Positions 6,821-13,184 of a DNA stretch of 16,702 nt are shown here, piece after piece. The stretch comes from DASXRA01 sp035263725. Lineage in GTDB: Bacteria > Actinomycetota > Actinomycetes > Mycobacteriales > Jatrophihabitantaceae. The notes beneath the pieces were generated by a model. It worked only from the letters and a program-made list of their open reading frames with translations, was not told where the DNA came from and searched no databases. Location of the stretch: assembly GCA_035263725.1 (NCBI GenBank), contig DATFRC010000234.1, forward strand, positions 1 to 16,702. Reading direction: 5' to 3'. Position 1 is the stretch's first letter, and every line of letters begins with the position of its first letter. The translations under genes and the position numbers were made by a program.

Positions 6821-7414
6821 ATGACGCGACGCTACGGGCGACTCGCCGCAGCTGTCTGCTGCGTCGGGGCGATCGGAGTGATGGCCGCGGTACTGCTCTC
6901 CGGACAGGGCGCCGGCGCGGAACAGGGCGACCAGGGCGACCGCCATGGCTCGGGACACACCGGGGCGCACGGTCAGCCGAGCGGGCACGGCCACGGTACG
7001 CCGTCCGGCGGCTCGGCATCGCCGTCGGCATGGAGGTCACGGTCGGCGTCGGCAGCGCCGCGGCCGGCCGCCTCCGCACACGGCCCGGCGCCGGTGCAGT
7101 CGGTGCAGCCGGCCGCACAACCGTCGACGCGCCCGGAGTCGAACAGTGCCCCGGCGCCCATGGCCCGCACGACGGTCACGCTGCCGGGCGTGCGATCCGC
7201 GCCGGCCGCGTCGCATCCCGCCGGGCACGCGGCCAGCCAACCGGCGCGCATGGTGGAGGTCGCGGCGGCGCCAGCGACGCGGGCACGCGACTCAGTCGCC
7301 CTGGTCGCGACCATCTCCGTGTTGCTGGTCGCCCTCGCCGCGGTGCTGGTCACCTACGGATATCGTCCCGGCCAGCGGCAGGGCCGGCACCGCTCTGCGC
7401 TGCCGCACGCTTGA
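6821..7414 (+). CDS. Hypothetical His/Pro/Ala-rich single-pass membrane protein
   Basis: I do not recognise this 197-residue protein. Residues 1-33 form a signal peptide: RR, a hydrophobic run, then AGA as a cleavage site before EQ. A low-complexity exported region follows. Its first part (41-60) is rich in His and Gly with H42, H46, H50, H56 and H58, which could bind metal; the rest (60-155) is Pro/Ala/Ser-rich. Residues 158-180 are a strong transmembrane helix, and the last 17 residues are basic (YRPGQRQGRHR), so the protein should sit with its low-complexity part outside and its tail in the cytoplasm. There is no LPxTG sortase site. Signal peptide, helix and high third-position GC in this frame argue that it is real despite overlapping open frames. 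A GGGGG about ten bases before the ATG may serve as ribosome site. It is convergent with the STAS gene and has no obvious partner. Confidence 0.6.
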   Translation: MTRRYGRLAAAVCCVGAIGVMAAVLLSGQGAGAEQGDQGDRHGSGHTGAHGQPSGHGHGTPSGGSASPSAWRSRSASAAPRPAASAHGPAPVQSVQPAAQPSTRPESNSAPAPMARTTVTLPGVRSAPAASHPAGHAASQPARMVEVAAAPATRARDSVALVATISVLLVALAAVLVTYGYRPGQRQGRHRSALPHA

Positions 7415-7434
7415 TCCGATCAGCTCAGGCGTGC
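7405..7434. terminator. Possible bidirectional hairpin between convergent stops
   Basis: GCACGC (7405-7410) is complementary to GCGTGC (7429-7434). Inside the loop TGAT (7412-7415) pairs with ATCA (7419-7422), and these contain the stop codons of both converging genes. No U-tract follows on either strand. Termination is plausible but unproven. Confidence 0.3.
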
Positions 7435-7788
7435 ATCGGCCGTCGGCCCCACGGTGAGCAGGACGCTGTCGAGCCCGGCGGCGGCTAACGCATCGCGCAC
7501 GGGACCGCACACGCCGGTGAGCACGAGCGTGCCCCGGGAGGCGAGGAAGCACTGGTGTGCACGCAGCAACGCAGCGACGGCGACCTCGTCTATCGCAGTG
7601 ACCTGACAAACGTCGAGCCGCACGTACTGGACCCCGAGCTCGCGCTGCGCGGTGAGTACGGCGCCGAGCATGTCCGCTCCTGCCGAGTTGAGCACGCCAC
7701 GCGCTCTGAGCTCCCCTAGACGTGGATCGTCGGGCGCGCACACGTCGATCTCGAAGAGCCCGTCCCGCTGGGCAAGCGCACTCGTCAT
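7420..7788 (-). CDS. Single-domain STAS protein
   Basis: This 122-residue protein has the STAS fold pattern of anti-sigma factor antagonists: a beta strand ending in RLDVCQVTAID (57-67), then the helix AVAALLRAHQCFLA, then the strand TLVLTGV and a final helix. In classical antagonists such as SpoIIAA this loop reads IDSSG and its second serine is phosphorylated by a partner kinase. Here it reads IDEVA (66-70), so the phospho-acceptor is Val69 and the neighbouring residue is Glu68. It cannot work by the standard serine switch; it may be constitutive, act as a scaffold, or sense a ligand. The ATG at 7788 has a G-rich run immediately upstream as ribosome site. No anti-sigma kinase or phosphatase gene is adjacent. 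The cognate partner cannot be named. Confidence 0.75.
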   Translation of the reverse strand: MTSALAQRDGLFEIDVCAPDDPRLGELRARGVLNSAGADMLGAVLTAQRELGVQYVRLDVCQVTAIDEVAVAALLRAHQCFLASRGTLVLTGVCGPVRDALAAAGLDSVLLTVGPTADARLS

Positions 7789-7835
7789 ATGCCCCCCGTG
7801 TGGGCGTAGGTCGCGAGGCCGCGTTCAGCTTGGCC

Positions 7836-7841
7836 ATGATA
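7836..7841 (-). promoter_or_regulatory. Candidate -10 element of the STAS gene
   Basis: On the minus strand TATCAT, five of six to TATAAT, lies 47 bases before the STAS start. No good -35 is seen. If used, the STAS gene is transcribed separately from the ABC permease gene, whose stop lies 107 bases upstream of the STAS start. Confidence 0.35.
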
Positions 7842-7895
7842 ACGCCGGCCGCCGCGCCCGCAGTAGCCGTCGACCCGGTCTGCGCCTATGCAGCG

Positions 7896-8660
7896 CTAAG
7901 CGTCCCGGCGGGTGATCAGCACCGTCGCCGCGGTGATCGCCGCGACCGCGTACAGGCACAGCACCCCTAGCCCGGTCCAGGGCGCGAGTGAATCGTGTAC
8001 CCGCTGCACGGCGAATATCTGCGTGCCGGCGTTGACCGGCATATAGGGCATGACGTCGTTGCGCCAGGACGCCGGCAGCAGGTCGGCAAGCGCCGTCAGC
8101 GCGAACAGAACCCCGAAGAACGTGGACAGCGCTCCGGCCGTGTGGCGAACGAGCGCGCCGATGCCGAACCCGAGCAGCCCGACCGCCGCCAGATATAGGC
8201 CACCACCGGCGACCGCGCGCAGCACCTGCGGCTGACCGAGCGACGCTCCGGCATGCGCGCCGGACAGGATCGCCTGACCGATCCCGAATGCGGCAAAGCT
8301 GAGGATCTCGCCGATCACGAGGGTGGCCCCGACGAAGACGAGGCCCTTCGCGGCAAGCACGGCCCGCCGCTGCGGCACCGCACCGAATGTCGCGCGGATC
8401 ATGCCGGTGCCGTACTCCGAGCTGATAACCATGACGCCGAGGGCGCCGACGGCCACCTGGGCCAGGAAGATTCCGTTCAAGCTGGCCAGTGTCGGGTCGA
8501 GCGTGTCACCGGGCGACTTCCGGATGTCGTCGGCCCACTTCACACAGACGATCACGCAAATGCCGATCGTCGCCAGCACCGCGATCAGGCCCGTCCAGTA
8601 CGTGGACCGAACGGAACGCAGCTTCGTCCACTCGCTGCGGAGCACGTCAGCGAAGTTCAT
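7896..8660 (-). CDS. ABC-2 type transporter permease
   Basis: This 254-residue protein has about six transmembrane segments after a short cytoplasmic start (FADVLRSEWTKLRSVRSTYW), the typical opening of actinobacterial ABC-2 permeases, with the E-W-x-K-L-R-S motif. The segment SSEYGTGMIRATF (about 80-92) is the conserved coupling region seen in this subfamily. It is the membrane half of an export-type ABC transporter together with the ATPase encoded immediately upstream. The two genes overlap: the ATPase stop TGA shares its A with the ATG at 8660. A GGAGG lies seven bases before this ATG, better spaced than for the GTG three bases upstream, so I chose the ATG. Substrates of such two-gene systems are often antibiotics, lipids or peptides; nothing here identifies one. 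Confidence 0.87.
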   Translation of the reverse strand: MNFADVLRSEWTKLRSVRSTYWTGLIAVLATIGICVIVCVKWADDIRKSPGDTLDPTLASLNGIFLAQVAVGALGVMVISSEYGTGMIRATFGAVPQRRAVLAAKGLVFVGATLVIGEILSFAAFGIGQAILSGAHAGASLGQPQVLRAVAGGGLYLAAVGLLGFGIGALVRHTAGALSTFFGVLFALTALADLLPASWRNDVMPYMPVNAGTQIFAVQRVHDSLAPWTGLGVLCLYAVAAITAATVLITRRDA

Positions 8661-9580
8661 CACGCGACCTCCGCCCGGAAGTCGGTGCTATCTCGGGTCA
8701 GCTCCATGAACGCCGCCTCGAGGGATGCCGCCTGCGATGACAGTTCGTGGATGGCGATGCCGTGCCGGGCGGCGAGATCGCCGACAGCCGCGCAGTCCGC
8801 ACCGGTCACATCGAGCGCGCCTTCATGTGCCCGGACGACCGCACCGGACTCGTGCAGCAGTGCCCCGAGTCGGGATGACTGCGGCGAGCGCACCCGCACG
8901 TAGTTCGCCGAGCTGCGTGCCACGATCTCTGCGGTGCTCGCATCTGCGATGAGCCGGCCCTGGCCGACGACGATCAGGTGGTCGGCAGTCAATGCCATCT
9001 CGCTCATCAAGTGGCTGGACACGAAGACCGTGCGCCCTTCGGCTGCCAGCGAGCGCAGCAGCGTCCGGATCCACAGAATGCCTTCCGGGTCCAGGCCGTT
9101 CACCGGCTCGTCACAGAGCAGGACGGGCGGGTCGCCGAGCAGCGCCGCAGCCAGGCCCAGGCGCTGGCTCATGCCGAGGGAGAACGTGCCGGCGCGGCGT
9201 CGCGCCGCGGACGACAGCCCGACGACATCGAGTACTTCGGCAACGCGCCGGGGTCCGATGCCGTTGCTCTGCGCTAGGCAGAGCAGGTGGTTGTACGCGC
9301 TGCGTCCGCCGTGCACGGCGCGCACCTCGAGGACGGCGCCGACTTCGGTCAGCGGCCGATGCAGCTCGCCGTAGCGGCGCCCGTTGATGGCGACGTACCC
9401 ACCCGTCGGCAGGTCGAGGCCGAGGATCAGCCGCATCGTCGTGGACTTCCCGGCGCCGTTCGGGCCGAGAAACCCGGTGACCCGACCGGGCAGCACATCG
9501 AAGCTCAATGCATCGACGGCCTGCACCTTCCCGAACCTTTTGCTCAGCTCCCGCGCCTGGATCATGCGAGCATGCTGCAC
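8660..9580 (-). CDS. ABC transporter ATP-binding protein
   Basis: This 306-residue nucleotide-binding subunit is of the drug/Na-exporter type. Walker A is GPNGAGKST (39-47), the signature reads SLGMSQ (134-139, LGMSQ in place of LSGGQ, usual in this subfamily), Walker B is VLLCDEP (153-159) with catalytic Glu158, the D-loop NGLDPEG follows, and the switch His is H190 (VSSHLMSE). Residues after about 220 form the extra C-terminal domain of this subfamily. It powers the permease encoded by the overlapping next gene. The start is uncertain: the GTG at 9580 or the ATG at 9565, five codons later; neither has a strong ribosome site. The gene begins 33 bases after the TauE/SafE stop and so may be co-transcribed with it. 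Confidence 0.9.
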   Translation of the reverse strand: MQHARMIQARELSKRFGKVQAVDALSFDVLPGRVTGFLGPNGAGKSTTMRLILGLDLPTGGYVAINGRRYGELHRPLTEVGAVLEVRAVHGGRSAYNHLLCLAQSNGIGPRRVAEVLDVVGLSSAARRRAGTFSLGMSQRLGLAAALLGDPPVLLCDEPVNGLDPEGILWIRTLLRSLAAEGRTVFVSSHLMSEMALTADHLIVVGQGRLIADASTAEIVARSSANYVRVRSPQSSRLGALLHESGAVVRAHEGALDVTGADCAAVGDLAARHGIAIHELSSQAASLEAAFMELTRDSTDFRAEVA

Positions 9581-9613
9581 GCGCGTATCCGCTTCGCGAA
9601 TCCGTGAGAACCC

Positions 9614-10609
9614 TTAATCCGCCCCTGATCCTGCCCGGAGTGGCACCGCGACCGGCGTCTCGTCGGTCGGCGTCTCGCTAACCGATGCCTCGCCGGCCGG
9701 CGTCTCGTGCCGCGGCCAGGCCGGGAAGCCGTGCCGGTGGCGAAGCAACATCCACACCGGTCCGGCCACGACAGCCACCGCGACGAGCAGTACGCCAGTG
9801 ACGACGGTGCTCACCCCGAGCAGCTTCAACGCCGAGGCGAGCAGCACGAACGCCAGTGCGCGGCGGAGCAGCGCGCCGGGCAACCGCGACGACAGCTGTG
9901 CGCCGATGTAGGCGCCGGGGATCGACCCGGCGAGCAGGGCCCCGGTCACGCCCAGGCGGAAGTCACCGAAGATCAGGTGCCCGACGGCTGCTGACGCGAC
10001 GAGCGGCACCGCCTGCACGAGGTCGGTGCCTACCAGCTCACTCGCGCGCAACGCTGGGTACAGGCCCATCAACGCGATGATGATCAGCGAGCCCGAACCG
10101 ACGGAGGTCATTCCGACAACCAGCCCGCCGAGCACCCCGACCAGCACGGTCGGCACCACGCGCACCTCTAGAGCAGGCGGGCCGGACGGATCGTGGGGCC
10201 GACGCCCGTCCCGATTGCGCGCGCGCTCGGCCAGACGCAGGTACGCACGCACGAACAGCCCTGTCGCAGCGATGATCAGTGCGATGCCGAGTGCCTTCTG
10301 GATCAGGTCGTCGACATTGTGGGCGTGCCCCAGCGCTCGCGCGACGAGCACGCCGGCGAACGCCGCCGGGACGGAGCCGATGCACAGCCAGCGGACCAGG
10401 TCCAGCCGCACCGTGCCATTGCGGAAATGAACGATCGAGCCGACCGGCTTCATCACCGCGCTCGCGACGAGGTCGCTGGACACGGCTGCGAGCGGCGATA
10501 CCCCGAAGAACAGCACGAGCATCGGCGTCATCAGCGCGCCGCCGCCCATGCCGGTGAGCCCGACTACGACGCCCACCACGAGTGCGCCGAGCGCCAGCGT
10601 CCAGTCCAC
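9614..10609 (-). CDS. TauE/SafE-family membrane permease
   Basis: This 331-residue protein has about eight hydrophobic segments arranged as two related halves. Each half opens with a Gly-rich motif: GLTGMGGGALMTP (17-29) and GMTSVGSGSL (166-175), the hallmark of the DUF81/TauE/SafE family, which includes sulfite and organosulfonate exporters. The hydrophilic loop around 125-150 separates the halves. The last ~30 residues are cytoplasmic or disordered and contain four copies of a five-residue repeat (xETPx), encoded by a 15-bp tandem repeat. The start is the GTG at 10609, with GGTAGG eight bases upstream, 29 bases after the stop of the oxidase gene. No sulfur-metabolism gene is nearby, so the substrate is unknown. 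Confidence 0.88.
   Translation of the reverse strand: MDWTLALGALVVGVVVGLTGMGGGALMTPMLVLFFGVSPLAAVSSDLVASAVMKPVGSIVHFRNGTVRLDLVRWLCIGSVPAAFAGVLVARALGHAHNVDDLIQKALGIALIIAATGLFVRAYLRLAERARNRDGRRPHDPSGPPALEVRVVPTVLVGVLGGLVVGMTSVGSGSLIIIALMGLYPALRASELVGTDLVQAVPLVASAAVGHLIFGDFRLGVTGALLAGSIPGAYIGAQLSSRLPGALLRRALAFVLLASALKLLGVSTVVTGVLLVAVAVVAGPVWMLLRHRHGFPAWPRHETPAGEASVSETPTDETPVAVPLRAGSGAD
9651..9710. repeat. 15-bp tandem repeat, four units, in the TauE/SafE 3' end
   Basis: Four consecutive 15-base units start at 9651, 9666, 9681 and 9696. Three share the core CGGCGTCTCG and the third is diverged (CGATGCCTCG). On the coding strand they give HETPA, GEASV, SETPT and DETPV. Because the period is five codons, copy-number change would keep the reading frame. 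Confidence 0.75.
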
Positions 10610-10638
10610 CCCGGAAACCTACCGGAATGACAGGGATG

Positions 10639-11838
10639 CTACGAAGTCTGGCCGAACTTGCCGGCCGGATCGAACTCCTGTGCCAACCGAGTGAAGTCGG
10701 CCAGCCGCTCGTAGCGGCCGGACGCCAGGTAGACCTTGCCCCAGTGCGGCCGCGGCTCGAACGGCGCGAGCCGTTCCTCCACGGCTGCTACGACCGGCAT
10801 GACGGCGGCCGTGTCGTCCACCCACGTGAAGTGCACACCCACCGTCGGGCGCCGGTAGCTTGGGCTTAGCCATAGCTCGTCAGCAGCCACGGTCCTGAGC
10901 TCACAGATCTGCAGTACAGCTGTAATCTCGTCGCGCAGCTCACGCACCGCCTGCAGCGCCGCCACAGCGTGCGACCGGGGCAGCAGGTACTCGCTCTGTA
11001 ACTCGGCGCCGGCGCTGGGCGTGAACTCCGCTCGGAAGTGTGGCAGCCGCGCGTGCCACGGCCCGGGGACGCCCCCTTGTTCCGTCGCGTTCTGCACCGG
11101 CATCCCGGGGACCGGGTTGCGCGGCCCGGCTGCGGGCCCGGCACCGAACCAGTCCCGCGGCGGTACCGGGTCGGCCGCGAGCCGCTTGCACCACAGCTGG
11201 TTGCGGCCCAGGTCAGTGAACACGCTGACGCTGTAGCCGCTCGCAAAGATGGCGTCGAAGTCGGCGTCCAGCCGCTCGTTCGGCACGTCGTCGTACACGT
11301 ACTGGGCGATCTCGAACGACGGCACGAGATCGAGTGTCAACGCGCTGACGATTCCCAGCCGACCGAGTCCGACGACCGCACCGTAGAAGTCCGAGTGCTT
11401 GCTGTCGATCGTCACCATGTCCCCCGCCGCTGTGACCATCTCGAGTTCCACGACCGGCGTGGCGAGGTTGCCGTTTCCGTCGCCCGAACCGTGCGTCGCT
11501 GTCGCGCAGGCACCGGCCACCGTTATGTGCGGCAACGACGCCAGATTGGGCAGCGCCCAGCCGGCCGCGGTGAGGCGTGGCGCCAGCTCCGTGTACCGGA
11601 TGCCGCCGCCGACGCGCACCCGGCGCGCCGCCGAGTCGATCTCGATGAGTGGCGGCAGGCCGGCAAGGCTGACGTGCGTCCCGGTCGTATCCGCGATGCG
11701 GCTGAACGAGTGCCGGGTGCCCAGCGCCCGGACGCGGTCGGAGCGCCCCACGATCGCGCGCAGCTCGTCGAGCGACACGGGTTCGGCAAAGCTCTTCGCC
11801 TGGAAGGCAACGTTGCGCGCCCAGTTCGTGCCCGTCAC
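10639..11838 (-). CDS. FAD-linked alditol/xylitol oxidase (AldO-like), 3' end probably frameshifted
   Basis: This 399-residue flavoprotein closely resembles Streptomyces AldO, which oxidises xylitol and sorbitol at C1 with oxygen. The N-terminal vanillyl-alcohol-oxidase FAD domain has GTRHSF with His43 as the covalent FAD site, then LPNLASLPHITVAG and THGSG. The substrate half has VPGMPVQNATEQ, VPGPWHARLPHFRAEF, and the predicted catalytic residues E313, R315, H336 and K368, matching AldO E320, R322, H343 and K375 as I recall them. The protein stops at KFGQTS, about ten residues before AldO-type enzymes. Reading from 10651 in the next frame gives PDFVASLSFR and then a stop at 10619-10621, which aligns with the missing C-terminus, so one base appears lost near 10649-10653. 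The GTG start at 11838 is only 19 bases from the divergent SixA-like gene and is probably leaderless. True substrate is inferred by similarity. Confidence 0.85.
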   Translation of the reverse strand: MTGTNWARNVAFQAKSFAEPVSLDELRAIVGRSDRVRALGTRHSFSRIADTTGTHVSLAGLPPLIEIDSAARRVRVGGGIRYTELAPRLTAAGWALPNLASLPHITVAGACATATHGSGDGNGNLATPVVELEMVTAAGDMVTIDSKHSDFYGAVVGLGRLGIVSALTLDLVPSFEIAQYVYDDVPNERLDADFDAIFASGYSVSVFTDLGRNQLWCKRLAADPVPPRDWFGAGPAAGPRNPVPGMPVQNATEQGGVPGPWHARLPHFRAEFTPSAGAELQSEYLLPRSHAVAALQAVRELRDEITAVLQICELRTVAADELWLSPSYRRPTVGVHFTWVDDTAAVMPVVAAVEERLAPFEPRPHWGKVYLASGRYERLADFTRLAQEFDPAGKFGQTS

Positions 11839-11845
11839 GAAACCG

Positions 11846-11852
11846 TAGGCTA
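11846..11852. promoter_or_regulatory. Symmetrical -10 element shared by divergent genes
   Basis: TAGGCTA reads as TAnnnT on both strands: TAGGCT (11846-11851) on the plus strand, six bases before the ATG at 11858, and TAGCCT on the minus strand, eight bases before the GTG at 11838. Both distances would place transcription starts on or beside the start codons. Neither side has a clear -35 or a strong ribosome site. Shared use is inferred from symmetry and spacing. Confidence 0.45.
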
Positions 11853-11857
11853 CGGGG

Positions 11858-12310
11858 ATGCCTGGACGCCTTGTGCTGGTACGTCACGCGAAGGCCGAAC
11901 GCGAGGGCCCGTCCGATGCGCAACGCGCGCTTGCACCGCGGGGTCGTGTGGACGCGGTCGCGATCGGGCGGTGGCTGACGTCGCACGGCATCGCGCCCGA
12001 CCGGGTCGTGCTGTCGCCGACACTGCGCACCCGCGAAACCTGGCAGCTCACCGGAATCGACACGCCGCCGGTGTACCTCGACGAGCGGATCTACGACAAC
12101 ACGATCGAGGACCTGCTCGCGGTCGTGCGAGACACCCCTCCGGACGTGCGCACGCTCCTGGCCGTCGGCCACAACCCGTCCATGGGCTCGCTGGCTTCGT
12201 TGTGGGCGCCGCAGTTGTCCGAGTTCCGTACCGGCGCCGTCGCGGTCTTCGAGCTGGACGACTGGTCGTCGGCGGGACGCCTGACTATGTCCGCGACGCC
12301 GCGGGGGTGA
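11858..12310 (+). CDS. SixA-like histidine phosphatase family protein
   Basis: This 150-residue protein is a short member of the histidine phosphatase (phosphoglycerate mutase-like) superfamily. It has the catalytic RHA motif (R9-H10-A11) in LVLVRHAKAE, the second arginine site SPTLRTRET (53-61), and the second histidine in VGHNPS (H105). The RHAKA sequence and small size match SixA, which in E. coli dephosphorylates phosphohistidine in phosphotransfer proteins. Actinobacterial members have no settled substrate, and small-molecule phosphatase activity is also possible. The ATG at 11858 follows a -10-like TAGGCT directly, with no room for a normal leader. The 3' end overlaps the convergent lipid kinase gene by 26 bases. 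Confidence 0.88.
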   Translation: MPGRLVLVRHAKAEREGPSDAQRALAPRGRVDAVAIGRWLTSHGIAPDRVVLSPTLRTRETWQLTGIDTPPVYLDERIYDNTIEDLLAVVRDTPPDVRTLLAVGHNPSMGSLASLWAPQLSEFRTGAVAVFELDDWSSAGRLTMSATPRG

Positions 12311-13184
12311 GGATGCGCAACGCGCGCGGCACGACGGTCACCTCGACCGGAAGTGACCCGACCAGCTCGCCGTCCGCGTAGGCACGGATGCCACGGGCGT
12401 CGAGCCGAACGGTTGCCGCCCGGTACATCTCGACCTCGTGGTGCCGGGCAAGCGTGCCCGTGTAGACGCTCGGGAAAAAGCGGACCAGGCGCCGGCGCGG
12501 CATCGCGCGCACGACGGTCACGTCGAGCAGGCCGTCGGCTGCGTCTGCCTCGGGGCAGATGCGCATGCCGCCGCCGTAGGTCGGCGCGTTACCGACTGCG
12601 GCGAGCACCAGATCCTGGTTGAAGCGGTCGTCGTCCACCTCGACGCGGAACGGCACCCGGCGCAGATTCGCGAGCTCGACGACAGTGGCCAGGTTGTAGC
12701 GCATCCGGCCGCGCGGCCTGCGCATCCGGTTGGCGCGGTCGTTCACGAGCGAGTCGAAGCCGGCCGCAACCACCGTGCCGAAATAGCGGGTCTCCCCGTC
12801 GGCCGCGACGATCCGTCCTATGTCGACCGTCGTTCGGTGACCATCTGCGATCACATCCGCTGCCTTCTCGGCGCTGCGCCGCGGGATTCCGTATGTCCGC
12901 GCATGGTCGTTGCCGGATCCCGCGGGCACGATGCCGAGCGGCACCTCGGTGCCCGCCAGCACCTGTAGCGCGATCGAGATCATGCCGTCGCCACCGACGA
13001 CTGCGAGCACGTCGGCGCTGCCGACCGCATCCTGGGCGAGGGCGGCGGCATGGCGCGCGTCGGTGCCGGCGAGTTCCTCGACGTCGAGGCCGCGCTCGCG
13101 CAGCCGGGCGACGGCGCGGTGCGCGACCCTTGCGCCCCGCCCGCCGCCCGCCGCCGGGTTGACCAGCACGGCAATCCTGGTCAC
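12285..13184 (-). CDS. dagK: Diacylglycerol kinase family lipid kinase
   Basis: This 299-residue soluble lipid kinase of the DagK/YegS family transfers phosphate from ATP to diacylglycerol or a related lipid, feeding phosphatidic acid and phospholipid synthesis. Motifs: NPAAGGGRG (9-17), the nucleotide-binding GGDGM (64-68, where many family members have GGDGT), PAGSGND (87-93), FDSLVNDRANRM, and the C-terminal PEADAADGLLDV acidic loop. Residue pattern and length agree with mycobacterial Rv2252, which has been reported to phosphorylate diacylglycerol. The GTG at 13184 overlaps the stop of the upstream flavoprotein gene by four bases (GTGA), so the two are translationally coupled. The 3' end overlaps the convergent SixA-like gene. 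Confidence 0.9.
   Translation of the reverse strand: MTRIAVLVNPAAGGGRGARVAHRAVARLRERGLDVEELAGTDARHAAALAQDAVGSADVLAVVGGDGMISIALQVLAGTEVPLGIVPAGSGNDHARTYGIPRRSAEKAADVIADGHRTTVDIGRIVAADGETRYFGTVVAAGFDSLVNDRANRMRRPRGRMRYNLATVVELANLRRVPFRVEVDDDRFNQDLVLAAVGNAPTYGGGMRICPEADAADGLLDVTVVRAMPRRRLVRFFPSVYTGTLARHHEVEMYRAATVRLDARGIRAYADGELVGSLPVEVTVVPRALRILTPAASRT

Noticed and set aside
7292..7837. 181-codon open frame on the minus strand
   Set aside because: It overlaps the STAS gene in another frame and is dominated by Arg/Ala low complexity. The STAS frame has recognisable strands and helices and a ribosome site.
11038..12381. 447-codon open frame on the plus strand
   Set aside because: It lies antisense to the well-supported oxidase gene and out of frame with the SixA-like gene, is rich in Arg/Gly/Pro, and shows no domain. 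It is a by-product of high GC.
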